Positions 16,983-25,725 are shown, counted from the first letter of the stretch. The stretch: DNA of 64,000 nt from an uncultured Bacillota bacterium (GCA_949293555.1 CASFDV010000001.1:76590-140589); one strand, 5' to 3'. Notes: generated by a model from the letters alone, not told the origin. Program-made: numbers and translations.

Positions 16983-19900
16983 GCCCCCTGCCCGGGACGA
17001 AGCCAGTCGGGCAGCTCGATGTCCGGGAACATCTCCTCGATCGTGTCCCAGACGTCCTCCGGGATCTGCTCCACGTAGTCCCCGACGTCCTCGGGAAGAT
17101 CGTCGGGCGAAGGCGCGAAGGAGAGGAGGGCCTCCTCCAAGGAGGCGGAGAAGGAAGCGTAGGGGGTCGTCCTGCCCGCGAGCACGTCCTCCTCGCAATG
17201 GAAGACCTCGCTTCCTCCCATGGCGGAAAGAAGCGGCCTCGCGTTATAGCGGACGAGCCCCACGGCGATCTCGGGATGCTCCACGAAGTAGTCCTGGGTG
17301 AGGCGGTTCTCAAGCGACCCGCCCTCGGATACGAATCCATACACCGGATCGACGAGGCAGCGGATCATGCTCACGAGGATGTCGCACTCCTTCTCGACGA
17401 AGGAAAGGTGCTCGGGATCCCGGTAGTCCCCGACGAGAAGGTCGGTCCTGGAATGCTCGAACCCCTCGAAACCTCCATCCCCCATCGCCTTGGCGAACTG
17501 TTCGAAGAAGTTCGGGACCATCGCCGGGCCGAAGGCCTTGGAATGGAGGACGAGGCGGAGGGCGCGCTCCACGAAGTCGATGTTCACGAAGGTCAGGTTG
17601 CTCCCGTCGACGAAGAAGGTCATCGAGGCGGCCTGCTCCATGCAGTAGAGGACGTCGCCGAGGGTCTCGGCTTCCGCAGGCCACTCCTCCCTGGTCAGGG
17701 ACTCGACGCTCGCGCGGAACGTCTCGAAGGTATAGACGGGATTCCCGTCCTCGCCGATCGCCGGGTCGGCGTCCGCGAAGAGGGACGGGATGAGGCCTAC
17801 GTCCATGTCCGAGAAGCAACGGATCATCTCCTCGGCGAGGAAGCGCGAGAAGCCGTACTCCCCGTCGACGTCGAAGAGGCTCGTCTGGCTGAGGCCGCCC
17901 ACAAGGAGGCGGACCGCCTCGGGATCGCTGTTGAAGTAGTCGATGGAGTCGAGGTTGGAAAGGTAGCGCGCCCCGTCCATGGCCTGGTCGAGCGCAAAGC
18001 CCTCCTTGGACCATTCCTCGATATTCGCGAAGGAGGCGCGTCCCTCGAGGAAGGTCCCGGCGAGCACGTTGTCGTCGAGGAAGGACGTGACCGCGAGGGA
18101 AAGGATCTTGCTTTCGCCCAAGGAAGCGAACAGCTCCTCGAAGGAAAGTGTCGCGTAGTCGCCGATCCCCGTCCCGGACATGATGACCATGAGGGCGTCC
18201 TGGCGGTCCAGCTCCTCGATGACCCCAACGATGGAGGAAAGCTCGCCGGCGATGTCGAAGGCGGGGTCCTCCAGGATGGCGGAGGCCTCCTTCACCGCGT
18301 CCCCGAGCAAGGGGGCGAGGAAGGTCTCGAGGAGCCCGGCGATGTTCTGGTTGGCGAGAACCTTTCCTTCCGCCTCCATCGAGGGGTTCAGGATCGGCGA
18401 GGAGACGATCGCGGAAAGGAGCGCGCGGAACTCGTCCCCGTAGGAGGCAAGCCTCCGGAAGACCGCGCTCGTCTGCCCGGCGCTGGAAAGCTTCATGGAC
18501 CCCATCCCCATGAGATAGGAGACGAGCCCCTGGGAATCGCGATAGGCGGCGACGATCTTCGAGAGCTCCGTCCCGAGGTTATCCACGTCGAGGTCGATCC
18601 CGGCGCGGAAGCCGAGGGAAGCAAGGGGCGAATCCTCGCCCGAAAGCATCCCGTCGAAGGAGGAGGAGAGCACTTCCGTGGCGATGAGGGAGCGATCCAT
18701 CTCGACGAGCGCGGCGTCCAAGGCGTCAAGGAGCCCTTCCTCGACCCCGAGGAGGCTTCCTTCCGGATCCACATAGAGGCCGGGCTGGGCTTCCATATCC
18801 TTCAGGAAGGCCCTCCCTTCGGGAACCTGGCAGAAGGCGTCGACGATGGAAAGGAGGTTCCGCATCTCGTCCTGGATCCTTTTCATGGACGGGGCGAGGT
18901 CCTCTTCCCCTTCCTGCGGACGGAGGGTGGCGATCGCCGAGGAAAGATCGGCCTCGGCGCCTTCCACGGATTCGTTCACGGTCTTCTCGAGCATCTCGAG
19001 GACCTTTGGCATCCCGCGGCAGAGGAGCTCGGAGCCCAGGAGGGAGGAAGAAGCCTCCTCCTCGTTCGCCCCGGCGACGATGGAAATCATCTCCTCGCTA
19101 TGGTCGGCGATGAGGTCGATCGCGGTCCCGGCAAAGTCGAAGCCTGCCTCTCCCTCGTCGGGAAGGGCGGGGTCCTCCTGTCCTACCGTCCCCTCCTCCG
19201 CTTCCTCGCCTTCAGGGAAAAGCAGGTCGAGGACAAGCCCCGGCTCAAGGGCGTTCACCCTGACAAGGTTCGTGTAGAGAAGGCTGAGCTCGTTCCCCCA
19301 GTCGATCTCGAAGAACTCCGCGGGCACGGCGTCGGGAATGCCGTTCCCATCGAGGTCGGGCTCATCGAAGGGAGGGAGGAAGTCGATGAGGCCGATCTCC
19401 CCGTAGGCATCTTCCTCGGGGGAGGCCCATTCCTCGGCGGCAAGGACGTATGCCACGGTGGCGAGAAGGTCGTTCACGAACTCGAGGTCTTCCCCGGAAA
19501 GGGAGGTGATGGCCTCGTCCAGGACGGCTTCGAACTCGCCGTTGAGAGCCTGGTCCACCATCGCTTCGCCGGCCCCTTCCCCTTCGAAGTCAATGTCATC
19601 GAAGAAGCCAGATTCCTGGACAGCGGAAAAAATGTCGGCGGCGGCTTCGAACGTCACCTTGTAGTCGAAGGAGCGGAAGTCGATGCCCGCGTCGGTGAGC
19701 AGGTAATCGCTCACGCCCTCGAGGTGGGTCACGAGGCTCAAGGCGGTCGGGAGGAGCGTCGTCACGAGGCCCGAGTTCCCGAGCGAGCGGATCATGTCGG
19801 GCAGGAAGACGGAGGACATCGCGGAAAGGTAGTCGATGGCACCGCCGTCCTCAGGCACGAGGCCGCTCTGGACCACCAGGGAGAACATATTCCCCCAGGC

Positions 19901-20857
19901 CGGCAGTTCCGAAAGGAAGCTCACCGAGCCTTCGTGGCCCATCGTGGCGAAATAGTCCACCAGCTGCGTGTCGATGGTGACCCCGTTCGCGTCCTTGCTC
20001 CAGGAGAAGAAGGCCTGGGCGAAGATGCTCTCCTGATAGACGTCGAGGAAGCCGTCGATCGTCTGGAACATCTCGTTTTCCTTGAGAAGCTCGGCCTCCT
20101 CCTCGCTAGGGGAGGCGCTTTCCCAGCCCCGGGCCAGCGCGTTGAACATGGAGCTCAGGGGGAAGACGATGAGGCAAAGGGAAACGAGGCCGCAGACCCC
20201 GCCTTCGAGGAAAGAGACGAACCTGCCCTTGCGGTAGGTCGCCTTCCTATGCATCACCTCGTACTTCCCGTCGGGACGAAGACGCCAGAGCGACCTTTTC
20301 TTGTAGTAGCGCCTCCGTTCCTGGAACTTCTCCGGAGTCAGGACCTTCCTCTTCCGGATGAAGATCCGCTTCACGACGAGGTGCCAGAGGAGCCAGCAAA
20401 GGAAGGCCCAGACGGTGATGAGGAGGACGCCCTCGACGAAGAGGAGGGCGACGGCGATGAGGGAGAAGGAGAAGTTCTCCGCGATCGCGGCAAGCTCCGA
20501 GGGATCGAGGCTGGTACCCAGGGCCATGTAGACCCTCGTGACGCCCTCGCGAATCATCGCGGAAAGATTCGACCACGGGATGACGATGGTCACATCTTCG
20601 AGAGGAATGCTGATAGGTTCAAGGCCGAAACCGGAGAGGTCGAAGCTGCCGACGTAGTCCACCAAGGGGCGAAGGGTGAAGACGGCGAGGAGCGCGAAGC
20701 CGACGGTCATGACGAGGTGGTAGGTCCCGTAGCGCCACCCCCGGAAGAAGCCGCGGAAGGCGGAATAAAGGACGCAGACGACCAGAAGTGCGAAAAGAAG
20801 GATGAGCCCGAGGGGAAGGTAGTCCTGGACGGTTGCGGAGACGCTCTCGAAATCCAT
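16979..20857 (-). CDS. Giant membrane-anchored protein of unknown function
   Basis: 1,292 aa. The first 250 residues hold about four hydrophobic helices, with GFFRGWRYGTYH between the first two and a basic cytoplasmic stretch (RIFIRKRKVLTPEKFQERRR) before the last; this is loosely reminiscent of CvpA. The remaining ~1,000 residues are acidic, helical and probably extracytoplasmic, without cysteine motifs or a known enzyme signature. ATG 20857 is chosen because TGC-TAGGAT ends 7 nt upstream. It heads an operon with yigZ and pepP. I do not recognise a family. Confidence 0.85.
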   Translation of the reverse strand: MDFESVSATVQDYLPLGLILLFALLVVCVLYSAFRGFFRGWRYGTYHLVMTVGFALLAVFTLRPLVDYVGSFDLSGFGLEPISIPLEDVTIVIPWSNLSAMIREGVTRVYMALGTSLDPSELAAIAENFSFSLIAVALLFVEGVLLITVWAFLCWLLWHLVVKRIFIRKRKVLTPEKFQERRRYYKKRSLWRLRPDGKYEVMHRKATYRKGRFVSFLEGGVCGLVSLCLIVFPLSSMFNALARGWESASPSEEEAELLKENEMFQTIDGFLDVYQESIFAQAFFSWSKDANGVTIDTQLVDYFATMGHEGSVSFLSELPAWGNMFSLVVQSGLVPEDGGAIDYLSAMSSVFLPDMIRSLGNSGLVTTLLPTALSLVTHLEGVSDYLLTDAGIDFRSFDYKVTFEAAADIFSAVQESGFFDDIDFEGEGAGEAMVDQALNGEFEAVLDEAITSLSGEDLEFVNDLLATVAYVLAAEEWASPEEDAYGEIGLIDFLPPFDEPDLDGNGIPDAVPAEFFEIDWGNELSLLYTNLVRVNALEPGLVLDLLFPEGEEAEEGTVGQEDPALPDEGEAGFDFAGTAIDLIADHSEEMISIVAGANEEEASSSLLGSELLCRGMPKVLEMLEKTVNESVEGAEADLSSAIATLRPQEGEEDLAPSMKRIQDEMRNLLSIVDAFCQVPEGRAFLKDMEAQPGLYVDPEGSLLGVEEGLLDALDAALVEMDRSLIATEVLSSSFDGMLSGEDSPLASLGFRAGIDLDVDNLGTELSKIVAAYRDSQGLVSYLMGMGSMKLSSAGQTSAVFRRLASYGDEFRALLSAIVSSPILNPSMEAEGKVLANQNIAGLLETFLAPLLGDAVKEASAILEDPAFDIAGELSSIVGVIEELDRQDALMVIMSGTGIGDYATLSFEELFASLGESKILSLAVTSFLDDNVLAGTFLEGRASFANIEEWSKEGFALDQAMDGARYLSNLDSIDYFNSDPEAVRLLVGGLSQTSLFDVDGEYGFSRFLAEEMIRCFSDMDVGLIPSLFADADPAIGEDGNPVYTFETFRASVESLTREEWPAEAETLGDVLYCMEQAASMTFFVDGSNLTFVNIDFVERALRLVLHSKAFGPAMVPNFFEQFAKAMGDGGFEGFEHSRTDLLVGDYRDPEHLSFVEKECDILVSMIRCLVDPVYGFVSEGGSLENRLTQDYFVEHPEIAVGLVRYNARPLLSAMGGSEVFHCEEDVLAGRTTPYASFSASLEEALLSFAPSPDDLPEDVGDYVEQIPEDVWDTIEEMFPDIELPDWLRPGQGA

Positions 20858-20861
20858 GTCT

Positions 20862-20880
20862 CTTATCCTAGCAGGATAAG
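20862..20880. repeat. Perfect inverted repeat in a divergent promoter
   Basis: CTTATCCT-AGC-AGGATAAG, 8-bp arms with a 3-nt centre. It contains the -10 of the leftward giant gene and lies 12 bp before the -10 of the rightward CPBP gene. It could be an operator or simply a symmetric promoter. Confidence 0.6.
20865..20870 (-). promoter_or_regulatory. -10 element, leaderless, giant membrane protein
   Basis: TAGGAT with a TGC extension, ending 7 nt before ATG 20857; no ribosome site. Confidence 0.55.
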
Positions 20881-20892
20881 CGCCTTGCGTGC

Positions 20893-20898
20893 GACAAT
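20893..20898 (+). promoter_or_regulatory. -10 element, leaderless, CPBP gene
   Basis: GACAAT with a TGC extension, ending 7 nt before ATG 20906; no ribosome site. Confidence 0.5.
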
Positions 20899-20905
20899 AT
20901 CCGCC

Positions 20906-21787
20906 ATGCAATGGGATTGGGCGAAGCGCTGGCTTGACGGATTCAAGCCCCATCAGTGCCCTGAATGCGAGGCATCAAGCGATCCTGCGGGCTCGAGATG
21001 CCCGCGCTGCGGCCATGACTTCGGGGAAACGCCCTGCACGCGTTCCTTCCGTTTCCTTACGCCGCTTGGGGCGGGCAAGGAGCTCTCGCTTTGGCTGGCG
21101 GGCTATGTCCTCCTCACGTTCATCTCGCTGGTCGTGAGCCTGGCGGCGACCGCCTTTGCCGAAAGCGTCCTTTGGGAGGGAGGCCTCACGGGGGCCTCGC
21201 TTTCGGAGAGCCTTTCCAAATACCTCTCCAGCAGCAGCGCCCTCGCCTTCGTAAACTATTCTTCTTATGCGATCTTCATCCTCATTCTCGTCGCTTTCCT
21301 CTGGAAGGACTGGCCTAGCATTCTAAAAACCTTTCGTTCGAAGAGGGTTTTGCTGGGTTTTGCCTTTGGCATTGGTCTCTTCTTATTAAGCTTGGCGCTT
21401 ACCTCCTTTCTTTCCATTTGGGCGGCCCCGAGCCAGAACCAGGAGACGAACGACCTCATGACGAAGGACTTCCCCGCCCTCGTTTTCCTCATGACGGTCT
21501 TCGTCGTTCCGATCGCCGAGGAGGCGATGTACCGCCTCGGCCTTTTCACCTTCCTCAAAAGAGCGAACCCGATCCTTGCCTACGTCCTCGGGACGATCCT
21601 CTTCGCCCTCGTCCACATGCATGACCTTGGTTCGGCGAACGAATGGCTGAACTTCCCTGTGTACGCCTTGGGGGGCGCCGCCCTTTGCGCGGCCTACGAC
21701 CATTCCGGGATCGGGGGCTCCTACATCGCCCACGCGACTTATAACGCCCTCGCGATGGCCATGAACCTGATCGGGATCTTCGCCTGA
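20906..21787 (+). CDS. CPBP-family intramembrane protease with N-terminal zinc ribbon
   Basis: 293 aa. A zinc ribbon with Cys18, Cys21, Cys32 and Cys35 (CPEC and CPRC) is followed by about seven membrane helices carrying the CPBP/Abi motifs: EEAMYR (Glu-Glu-x3-Arg), FALVHMHD and HATYN. These proteins are glutamyl intramembrane proteases related to CAAX processing enzymes; the substrate here is unknown. ATG 20906 is supported by a leaderless promoter. A very long open frame continues upstream antisense to the neighbouring gene and is not coding. It is followed 1 nt later by the TraX gene. Confidence 0.85.
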   Translation: MQWDWAKRWLDGFKPHQCPECEASSDPAGSRCPRCGHDFGETPCTRSFRFLTPLGAGKELSLWLAGYVLLTFISLVVSLAATAFAESVLWEGGLTGASLSESLSKYLSSSSALAFVNYSSYAIFILILVAFLWKDWPSILKTFRSKRVLLGFAFGIGLFLLSLALTSFLSIWAAPSQNQETNDLMTKDFPALVFLMTVFVVPIAEEAMYRLGLFTFLKRANPILAYVLGTILFALVHMHDLGSANEWLNFPVYALGGAALCAAYDHSGIGGSYIAHATYNALAMAMNLIGIFA

Positions 21788-21788
21788 T

Positions 21789-22679
21789 ATGAAGAAACCC
21801 AGCCTTTCCGAGTTCTGGCTCAAGGTCGCCGGCCTCCTCTTCATGACCATCGACCACGTCGGGGTCTTCCTCCAGGGCGACCCTGCCTTTGCCGACGGGA
21901 GCCTCCCTGACAACGTCGGGTTCTGGTTCCGCTGCGTCGGGCGCCTGGCGATGCCCCTCTTCCTTTTCATGCTGGCGGAAGGGATGCGCAAGACCCATGA
22001 CCGGGGGAACTACCTCCTGCGCCTAGGCCTCCTCTGGGGAGCGGTCTTCCTGGTGGAGCTCGGGCTCTACCTCGTGCCGTCGACCCGCTACCTGAGCATG
22101 CCCCAGCCCTTCACCGACCTCATCCTTTGCGCGCTTTTCGTCTATCTCCTCGAGCGGAAGGAATGGTGGGCCAAGGCGCTTTCGCTCCTCCCTCTCGGCT
22201 GGATCATCCTCAGCTATGCGGCGGGATTCGCGGAAGGGATGGAAGGCTACCTCATCACATGGACGGAGTACTTCCCGCCCTTTGTGAGAAGCTCCTATTC
22301 CCTCTACGCTCTCCTTGGATTCCTCGCCTTCTTCTATGGGCCGAGGCTTGCCGGCTTCATCCACCGGAAGAGCGCGCTTCCGGAAGAAGGGGAGGAGGAG
22401 AAGGGGGTTTCCCCCGCGCCCCAGCGGCTCCAGAACATCATCTCCTCGCTCCTGTTCCTTCTGGCGACGCTCCTCCTATGGGCCGTCCATCGCCTCGCCC
22501 CGATCCCAGACCCCCTGTCGATGGGACTCCAGACGTACGGGTTCCTCTCGCTCTTCCTCGTCATTCCCTATGACGGGACAAGGGGCTACGACAAGAAGTG
22601 GTGGCGATATTTCAACTACCTCTACTACCCTGTGCATATCGCTATCCTCGCCCTCGCCTTCGGCCTTATGATCCTTTAG
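21789..22679 (+). CDS. TraX-family membrane protein
   Basis: 296 aa with about eight membrane helices. The start KVAGLLFMTIDHVGVFL and the segment RLAMPLFLFMLAEGMRKT are typical of the TraX/acyltransferase-3-like family, proposed to acetylate proteins or surface polymers. A hydrophilic acidic loop (EEGEEEKG) lies about two-thirds along. The gene starts 1 nt after the CPBP stop, so it is in an operon with it, and trxA follows 15 nt later. Confidence 0.82.
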   Translation: MKKPSLSEFWLKVAGLLFMTIDHVGVFLQGDPAFADGSLPDNVGFWFRCVGRLAMPLFLFMLAEGMRKTHDRGNYLLRLGLLWGAVFLVELGLYLVPSTRYLSMPQPFTDLILCALFVYLLERKEWWAKALSLLPLGWIILSYAAGFAEGMEGYLITWTEYFPPFVRSSYSLYALLGFLAFFYGPRLAGFIHRKSALPEEGEEEKGVSPAPQRLQNIISSLLFLLATLLLWAVHRLAPIPDPLSMGLQTYGFLSLFLVIPYDGTRGYDKKWWRYFNYLYYPVHIAILALAFGLMIL

Positions 22680-22694
22680 CAAGGAGGAGCCAAC

Positions 22695-23000
22695 ATGATC
22701 AAGCACATCAAGACCATCCAGGAGTTCCACGAGGAGATCGCCTCCGGCAAGGTCCTCGTCGACTTCTTCGCCACCTGGTGCGGCCCCTGCCGCATGCTTT
22801 CCCCTCTCGTCGAGCGTCTTGCGGAGGAGCATCCCGAGATCAAGGTCCTCAAGGTCGACACCGACCAGGTGCCCCAGGCCGCGAGCGAGTACCAGGTGTT
22901 CTCGATCCCGACGCTCGTCCTGATCGAAGAGGGAAAGACGGTCGAGCAGACGGCAGGCTATAGGCCTTACGACTCCCTGGTCCGCTTCTGCCGACTCTAG
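22695..23000 (+). CDS. trxA: Thioredoxin
   Basis: Small dithiol reductant of 101 aa with the active site WCGPC (residues 30-34) in DFFATWCGPCRMLSP and the cis-Pro loop SIPTLVLI. AAGGAGG lies 8-9 nt upstream of ATG 22695. It ends the CPBP-traX-trxA run and is followed at once by a terminator. No thioredoxin reductase is in the window. Confidence 0.95.
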   Translation: MIKHIKTIQEFHEEIASGKVLVDFFATWCGPCRMLSPLVERLAEEHPEIKVLKVDTDQVPQAASEYQVFSIPTLVLIEEGKTVEQTAGYRPYDSLVRFCRL

Positions 23001-23024
23001 GAAGGGGTTCGCCCCTTCTTTTTT
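23001..23024 (+). terminator. Rho-independent terminator after trxA
   Basis: AAGGGG-TTCG-CCCCTT stem with a UUCG-type loop followed by a run of six T. Confidence 0.9.
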
Positions 23025-23045
23025 CATATCGGCCCGTGGATTTGC

Positions 23046-23051
23046 TAGGAT
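23046..23051 (+). promoter_or_regulatory. -10 element, leaderless, ppa
   Basis: TAGGAT with a TGC extension, ending 6 nt before ATG 23058, with TTCATA 17 nt upstream as a weak -35. The same TGC-TAGGAT-AA string occurs before the giant gene at 20857. Confidence 0.55.
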
Positions 23052-23057
23052 AAACGC

Positions 23058-23594
23058 ATGAACCTTATCCATTCCCTTCCAAGCGAGAGGCAAAGCCCCG
23101 AGCGGTTCTTCGCGGCGATCGAGATCTCCGCCGGGACTTCGTCGAAGTACGAGATCGACCATGAGACCGGCGCGCTCGTCCTCGACCGCTTCCTCAGCAC
23201 ATCGACCCACTACCCGCATAACTACGGCTTCATCCCGAAGACGTGGGCCGACGACGGGGACCCTTTGGACGTCCTGGTCATATCCAGCGGCCCCATCATC
23301 CCGATGGCCTTGGTCGAATGCCGCGCGATCGGGCTCCTGGAGATGAAGGACGGGGGCAGGGTGGACGAGAAGATCATCGCGGTTCCCGAGAAGGATCCCT
23401 TCTATGGCTCATTCACGTCCATCGAAGAGCTGCCGAGCCACGTGGAGGAAGAACTCCGCCACTTCTTCCAGGTGTACAAGGAGCTGGAGCACGGCAAGAC
23501 GACCCTCGTCGAGGGCTATCTCGGCCCGGAGGATGCCAGGAAGGCGATCCAGCGCGGTCTTGCGCTCTACCGGAAGAAGTTCCCGGAGCGCTAG
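23058..23594 (+). CDS. ppa: Inorganic pyrophosphatase (family I)
   Basis: Hydrolyses pyrophosphate in the cytosol, driving biosynthetic reactions. It has 178 aa, as expected. The metal-binding signature is DDGDPLDVLV (about residues 65-74), preceded by the substrate-binding HYPHNYGFIPKTW. A single-gene unit with a predicted leaderless promoter. Its stop codon abuts that of the convergent aldo/keto reductase gene with no gap and no visible terminator between them. Confidence 0.95.
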   Translation: MNLIHSLPSERQSPERFFAAIEISAGTSSKYEIDHETGALVLDRFLSTSTHYPHNYGFIPKTWADDGDPLDVLVISSGPIIPMALVECRAIGLLEMKDGGRVDEKIIAVPEKDPFYGSFTSIEELPSHVEEELRHFFQVYKELEHGKTTLVEGYLGPEDARKAIQRGLALYRKKFPER

Positions 23595-24737
23595 CTATTT
23601 CCCGAAGAGGGCGAGCGCCTCTTTCATGTTACCCGGGGCATCGACCCCGAACGGGCACCTTTTGGCGCACGCCCCGCACCCGATGCACTCCCCGGCGCGA
23701 TGCTCGAGGGCGAGGTAATGCTCCCTCACGGTCTCCGGGAGCCCGCCCTCGGCCTTGGCAAGGTTCAGGAAGCGCGTGACCTCCGCGACCTTGATGCCCT
23801 TGGGGCAGGGGGCGCAGTGCCCGCAGTACATGCAGCGTCCCTTCCAGTTCAAGCGCGGAAAGGAACGGAGGGCGGACGCGTAGTCCCTTTCCTCTTCCCC
23901 TGCATCCTCGAAGGCGAGGGAATCCATGAGTTCCTTTTCGGAATGGACGCCGCTCATGATGGAGGCGACGCCCGGCCTATCCAAGGCATAGGCGATGCAC
24001 TGGGCCGGGCTTAGGGCGACCCCAGCGGGCGACTTGTCCGAAAGAAGCTCTCCCCCGCCGAAGGCCTTCATGACGTCGATGCCCACGCCTTTCCTCGCGC
24101 ATTCCTCATACAAGGCCTCGCGCTGGGGATCGAGGTTCAGGAAGCCGCCTTCGTACTTGGAGCGATCGAAGAGATCGTCCACGTCCTCCGACGGAGGCAT
24201 GAGGTCGTAGCAAGGATTGACCGAGAACATGAGGACATCGATAAAGCCCGTCCTGATTGCCGCGAGGGCGACCTCGGGATTATGGGAGGAGAAGCCGATG
24301 GCGCCGATCGTCCCCCTTCTCCTAAGTTCCATGGCGTACCCGAGGATCCCGTTCCTCTCTATTTCCGCCCATGTGGAAAGGCTATCCACATAGTGGATCA
24401 TGCCTATCGGGAAAGAAGCGACGCCGAAGTGATCCAGATAGGCCTCGAAACCGGACTTCACTTCCCGAAGGTCCCTCGTCGCCTTGTACTGCCCGTCCTT
24501 CCACACCGTGCATAGGTGAGCCTGGACGATGACCTCGGGATGCTCCCTCAAGACAGGGGCGATCGCCTTATGCATCGCGGGATTGGGAGAATACATGTCG
24601 ATGAAGTTGACGCCCGCCTCGATCGCCTTGCGAAGAAGGGCGCGCCCCTCTTCCTCGGGAAGCTCGTTAAAGCCTTCGCACCCAAGCCCGATTTCGCTCA
24701 CGCTCAGGCCAGTCCGTCCAAGAGTCCTGTATTTCAT
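23595..24737 (-). CDS. Aldo/keto reductase fused to a 2[4Fe-4S] ferredoxin-like domain
   Basis: 380 aa. Residues 1-270 form an aldo/keto reductase barrel (KYRTLGRTGLSVSEIGLGCEG start, FIDMYSPNP with the active-site Asp and Tyr). The C-terminal ~110 residues carry two cluster motifs, CMYCGHCAPCPKG and CIGCGACAKRCPFG. This fused subgroup is common in anaerobes; substrates are mostly unknown. ATG 24737 is chosen because GATAAT ends 6 nt upstream, although the frame stays open further. Confidence 0.9.
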   Translation of the reverse strand: MKYRTLGRTGLSVSEIGLGCEGFNELPEEEGRALLRKAIEAGVNFIDMYSPNPAMHKAIAPVLREHPEVIVQAHLCTVWKDGQYKATRDLREVKSGFEAYLDHFGVASFPIGMIHYVDSLSTWAEIERNGILGYAMELRRRGTIGAIGFSSHNPEVALAAIRTGFIDVLMFSVNPCYDLMPPSEDVDDLFDRSKYEGGFLNLDPQREALYEECARKGVGIDVMKAFGGGELLSDKSPAGVALSPAQCIAYALDRPGVASIMSGVHSEKELMDSLAFEDAGEEERDYASALRSFPRLNWKGRCMYCGHCAPCPKGIKVAEVTRFLNLAKAEGGLPETVREHYLALEHRAGECIGCGACAKRCPFGVDAPGNMKEALALFGK

Positions 24738-24743
24738 AGGGAC

Positions 24744-24749
24744 ATTATC
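24744..24749 (-). promoter_or_regulatory. -10 element, leaderless, aldo/keto reductase
   Basis: GATAAT (5 of 6), ending 6 nt before ATG 24737; no ribosome site in the gap. Confidence 0.55.
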
Positions 24750-24823
24750 TCGAGAACCCGATGCTCGCGGGGATATGGATTTTTCTTCTTCACTCACGGA
24801 GTTTGTGATTAAATACGCCCGCT

Positions 24824-24900
24824 GGACCATTGGTGTAGCGGCCTAACATGCCTCCCTGTCACGGAGGAGATCACGGGTTCGAATCCCGTATGGTCCGCCA
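24824..24900 (+). tRNA. tRNA-Asp (GTC)
   Basis: Acceptor GGACCAT pairs with ATGGTCC; anticodon stem CCTCC/GGAGG encloses the loop CTGTCAC, giving anticodon GTC; T arm CGGGTTCGAATCCCG; CCA is encoded. 77 nt. Confidence 0.97.
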
Positions 24901-24904
24901 GCGC

Positions 24905-24978
24905 GCGGGCGTAGTTCAGTGGAAGAACACCACCCTTCCAAGGTGGCTATGCGGGTTCGATTCCCGTCGCCCGCTCCA
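24905..24978 (+). tRNA. tRNA-Gly (TCC)
   Basis: Acceptor GCGGGCG pairs with CGCCCGC; anticodon stem CCACC/GGTGG with loop CTTCCAA, anticodon TCC; T loop GGTTCGATTCC; CCA encoded. It lies 4 nt after tRNA-Asp, so both are likely processed from one transcript. Confidence 0.97.
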
Positions 24979-24994
24979 GGAATCTAAGAAAATA

Positions 24995-25018
24995 CCCGGC
25001 TTCTGCCGGGCATTTTTG
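24995..25018 (+). terminator. Terminator after the tRNA pair
   Basis: CCCGGC-TTCT-GCCGGG stem followed by CATTTTTG. Confidence 0.85.
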
Positions 25019-25031
25019 TTATGTCTCCCCT

Positions 25032-25568
25032 CTATTCTTCAGGAAGAGGCGCGGCAAGCGCTTCCTTGACGGAGGAGAGAAGTTCCTGCTCCCTGCTGGG
25101 GAAATCTTTCCCAGGAACGGAGATTCCCTTCAAGAGCCTCGCCCCAGGAAGAGCGGCCTTGAGGTGCTTTTCCGTCTGCCCGATCCCCTTCCCGTCATGG
25201 ACGCAGACGGGGATCACCTTCTTCCCTTCGAAGCTATGGTGCGACAGGTAGGTAAACATGGGCATGGGGCAGCTTCCGAACCAGTTCGGGTAGACCAGGA
25301 CGACGGACTTGAAATCGATCGGGTCCATGTCGTAGAGGAGCTCCGGGAAGACGCCTTCCTCCTTGTCCCGCTTGGCCTGCGCCATGCAGGAAGCGTAGTC
25401 GCGGCTATAGTCCCTCTCGGGAATGACCTGAAAGGTCGGCGCCTCGATCGCCGCGGCGATGCGTCGGGCGACGATCTCGGCATACCCTTTCGTCAAGGTG
25501 GTGGGGGCGCGTTCCGGGTCATAGGTTTCCGCCCGGTGGGAGAAGAAGATCACGGCGGCGTTTGGCAT
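25032..25568 (-). CDS. Flavodoxin-family protein
   Basis: 178 aa with a flavodoxin-like fold: an N-terminal strand and phosphate-loop region (AVIFFSHRAETY), a central VVLVYPNWFGSCPMPMFTYL that contacts the flavin in relatives, and a C-terminal helix. Probably an FMN-binding electron carrier or NAD(P)H-dependent oxidoreductase. AAGGAGG precedes ATG 25568, so it is translated from a leadered message. It is transcribed away from rdgB. Confidence 0.82.
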   Translation of the reverse strand: MPNAAVIFFSHRAETYDPERAPTTLTKGYAEIVARRIAAAIEAPTFQVIPERDYSRDYASCMAQAKRDKEEGVFPELLYDMDPIDFKSVVLVYPNWFGSCPMPMFTYLSHHSFEGKKVIPVCVHDGKGIGQTEKHLKAALPGARLLKGISVPGKDFPSREQELLSSVKEALAAPLPEE

Positions 25569-25675
25569 CAGCTCGTCCTCCTTATGGAAGGCGCTAAAGT
25601 CTTACTCTTCGCGAGCGGGAAGTAAAACACAAAATTAAGAATCGAGGGAGAACGCAATTCCGCCTCCTCCCCAAG

Positions 25676-25704
25676 TTGCCCGGAGAGGCAGGAATTCCTA
25701 GAAT
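25676..25704 (+). promoter_or_regulatory. Promoter of rdgB
   Basis: TTGCCC -35 at 25676-25681, a 17-bp spacer and TAGAAT -10 at 25699-25704. The leader would be only 2-3 nt before ATG 25714. Confidence 0.55.
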
Positions 25705-25725
25705 CCAGAAGCAATGGAATTCCTA
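25691..25725. repeat. Direct repeat of GGAATTCCTA across the rdgB start
   Basis: Two identical 10-bp copies at 25691-25700 and 25716-25725, each with a palindromic core, 25 bp apart. They flank the predicted start point and the start codon, so they may form an operator. Confidence 0.4.

Noticed and set aside
16904-20905. Open frame of over 1,300 codons antisense to the giant membrane protein, continuous with the CPBP gene
   Set aside because: It mirrors the other strand because of the strong G/C third-position bias, has a low-complexity Glu/Gly/Val/Arg composition, and has no start signal. The real CPBP start at 20906 has its own promoter.
24905-25018. Riboswitch or T-box in the tRNA-Gly downstream hairpin
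   Set aside because: The hairpin is a short GC stem with a T tract directly after the tRNA, and the next gene is on the other strand.
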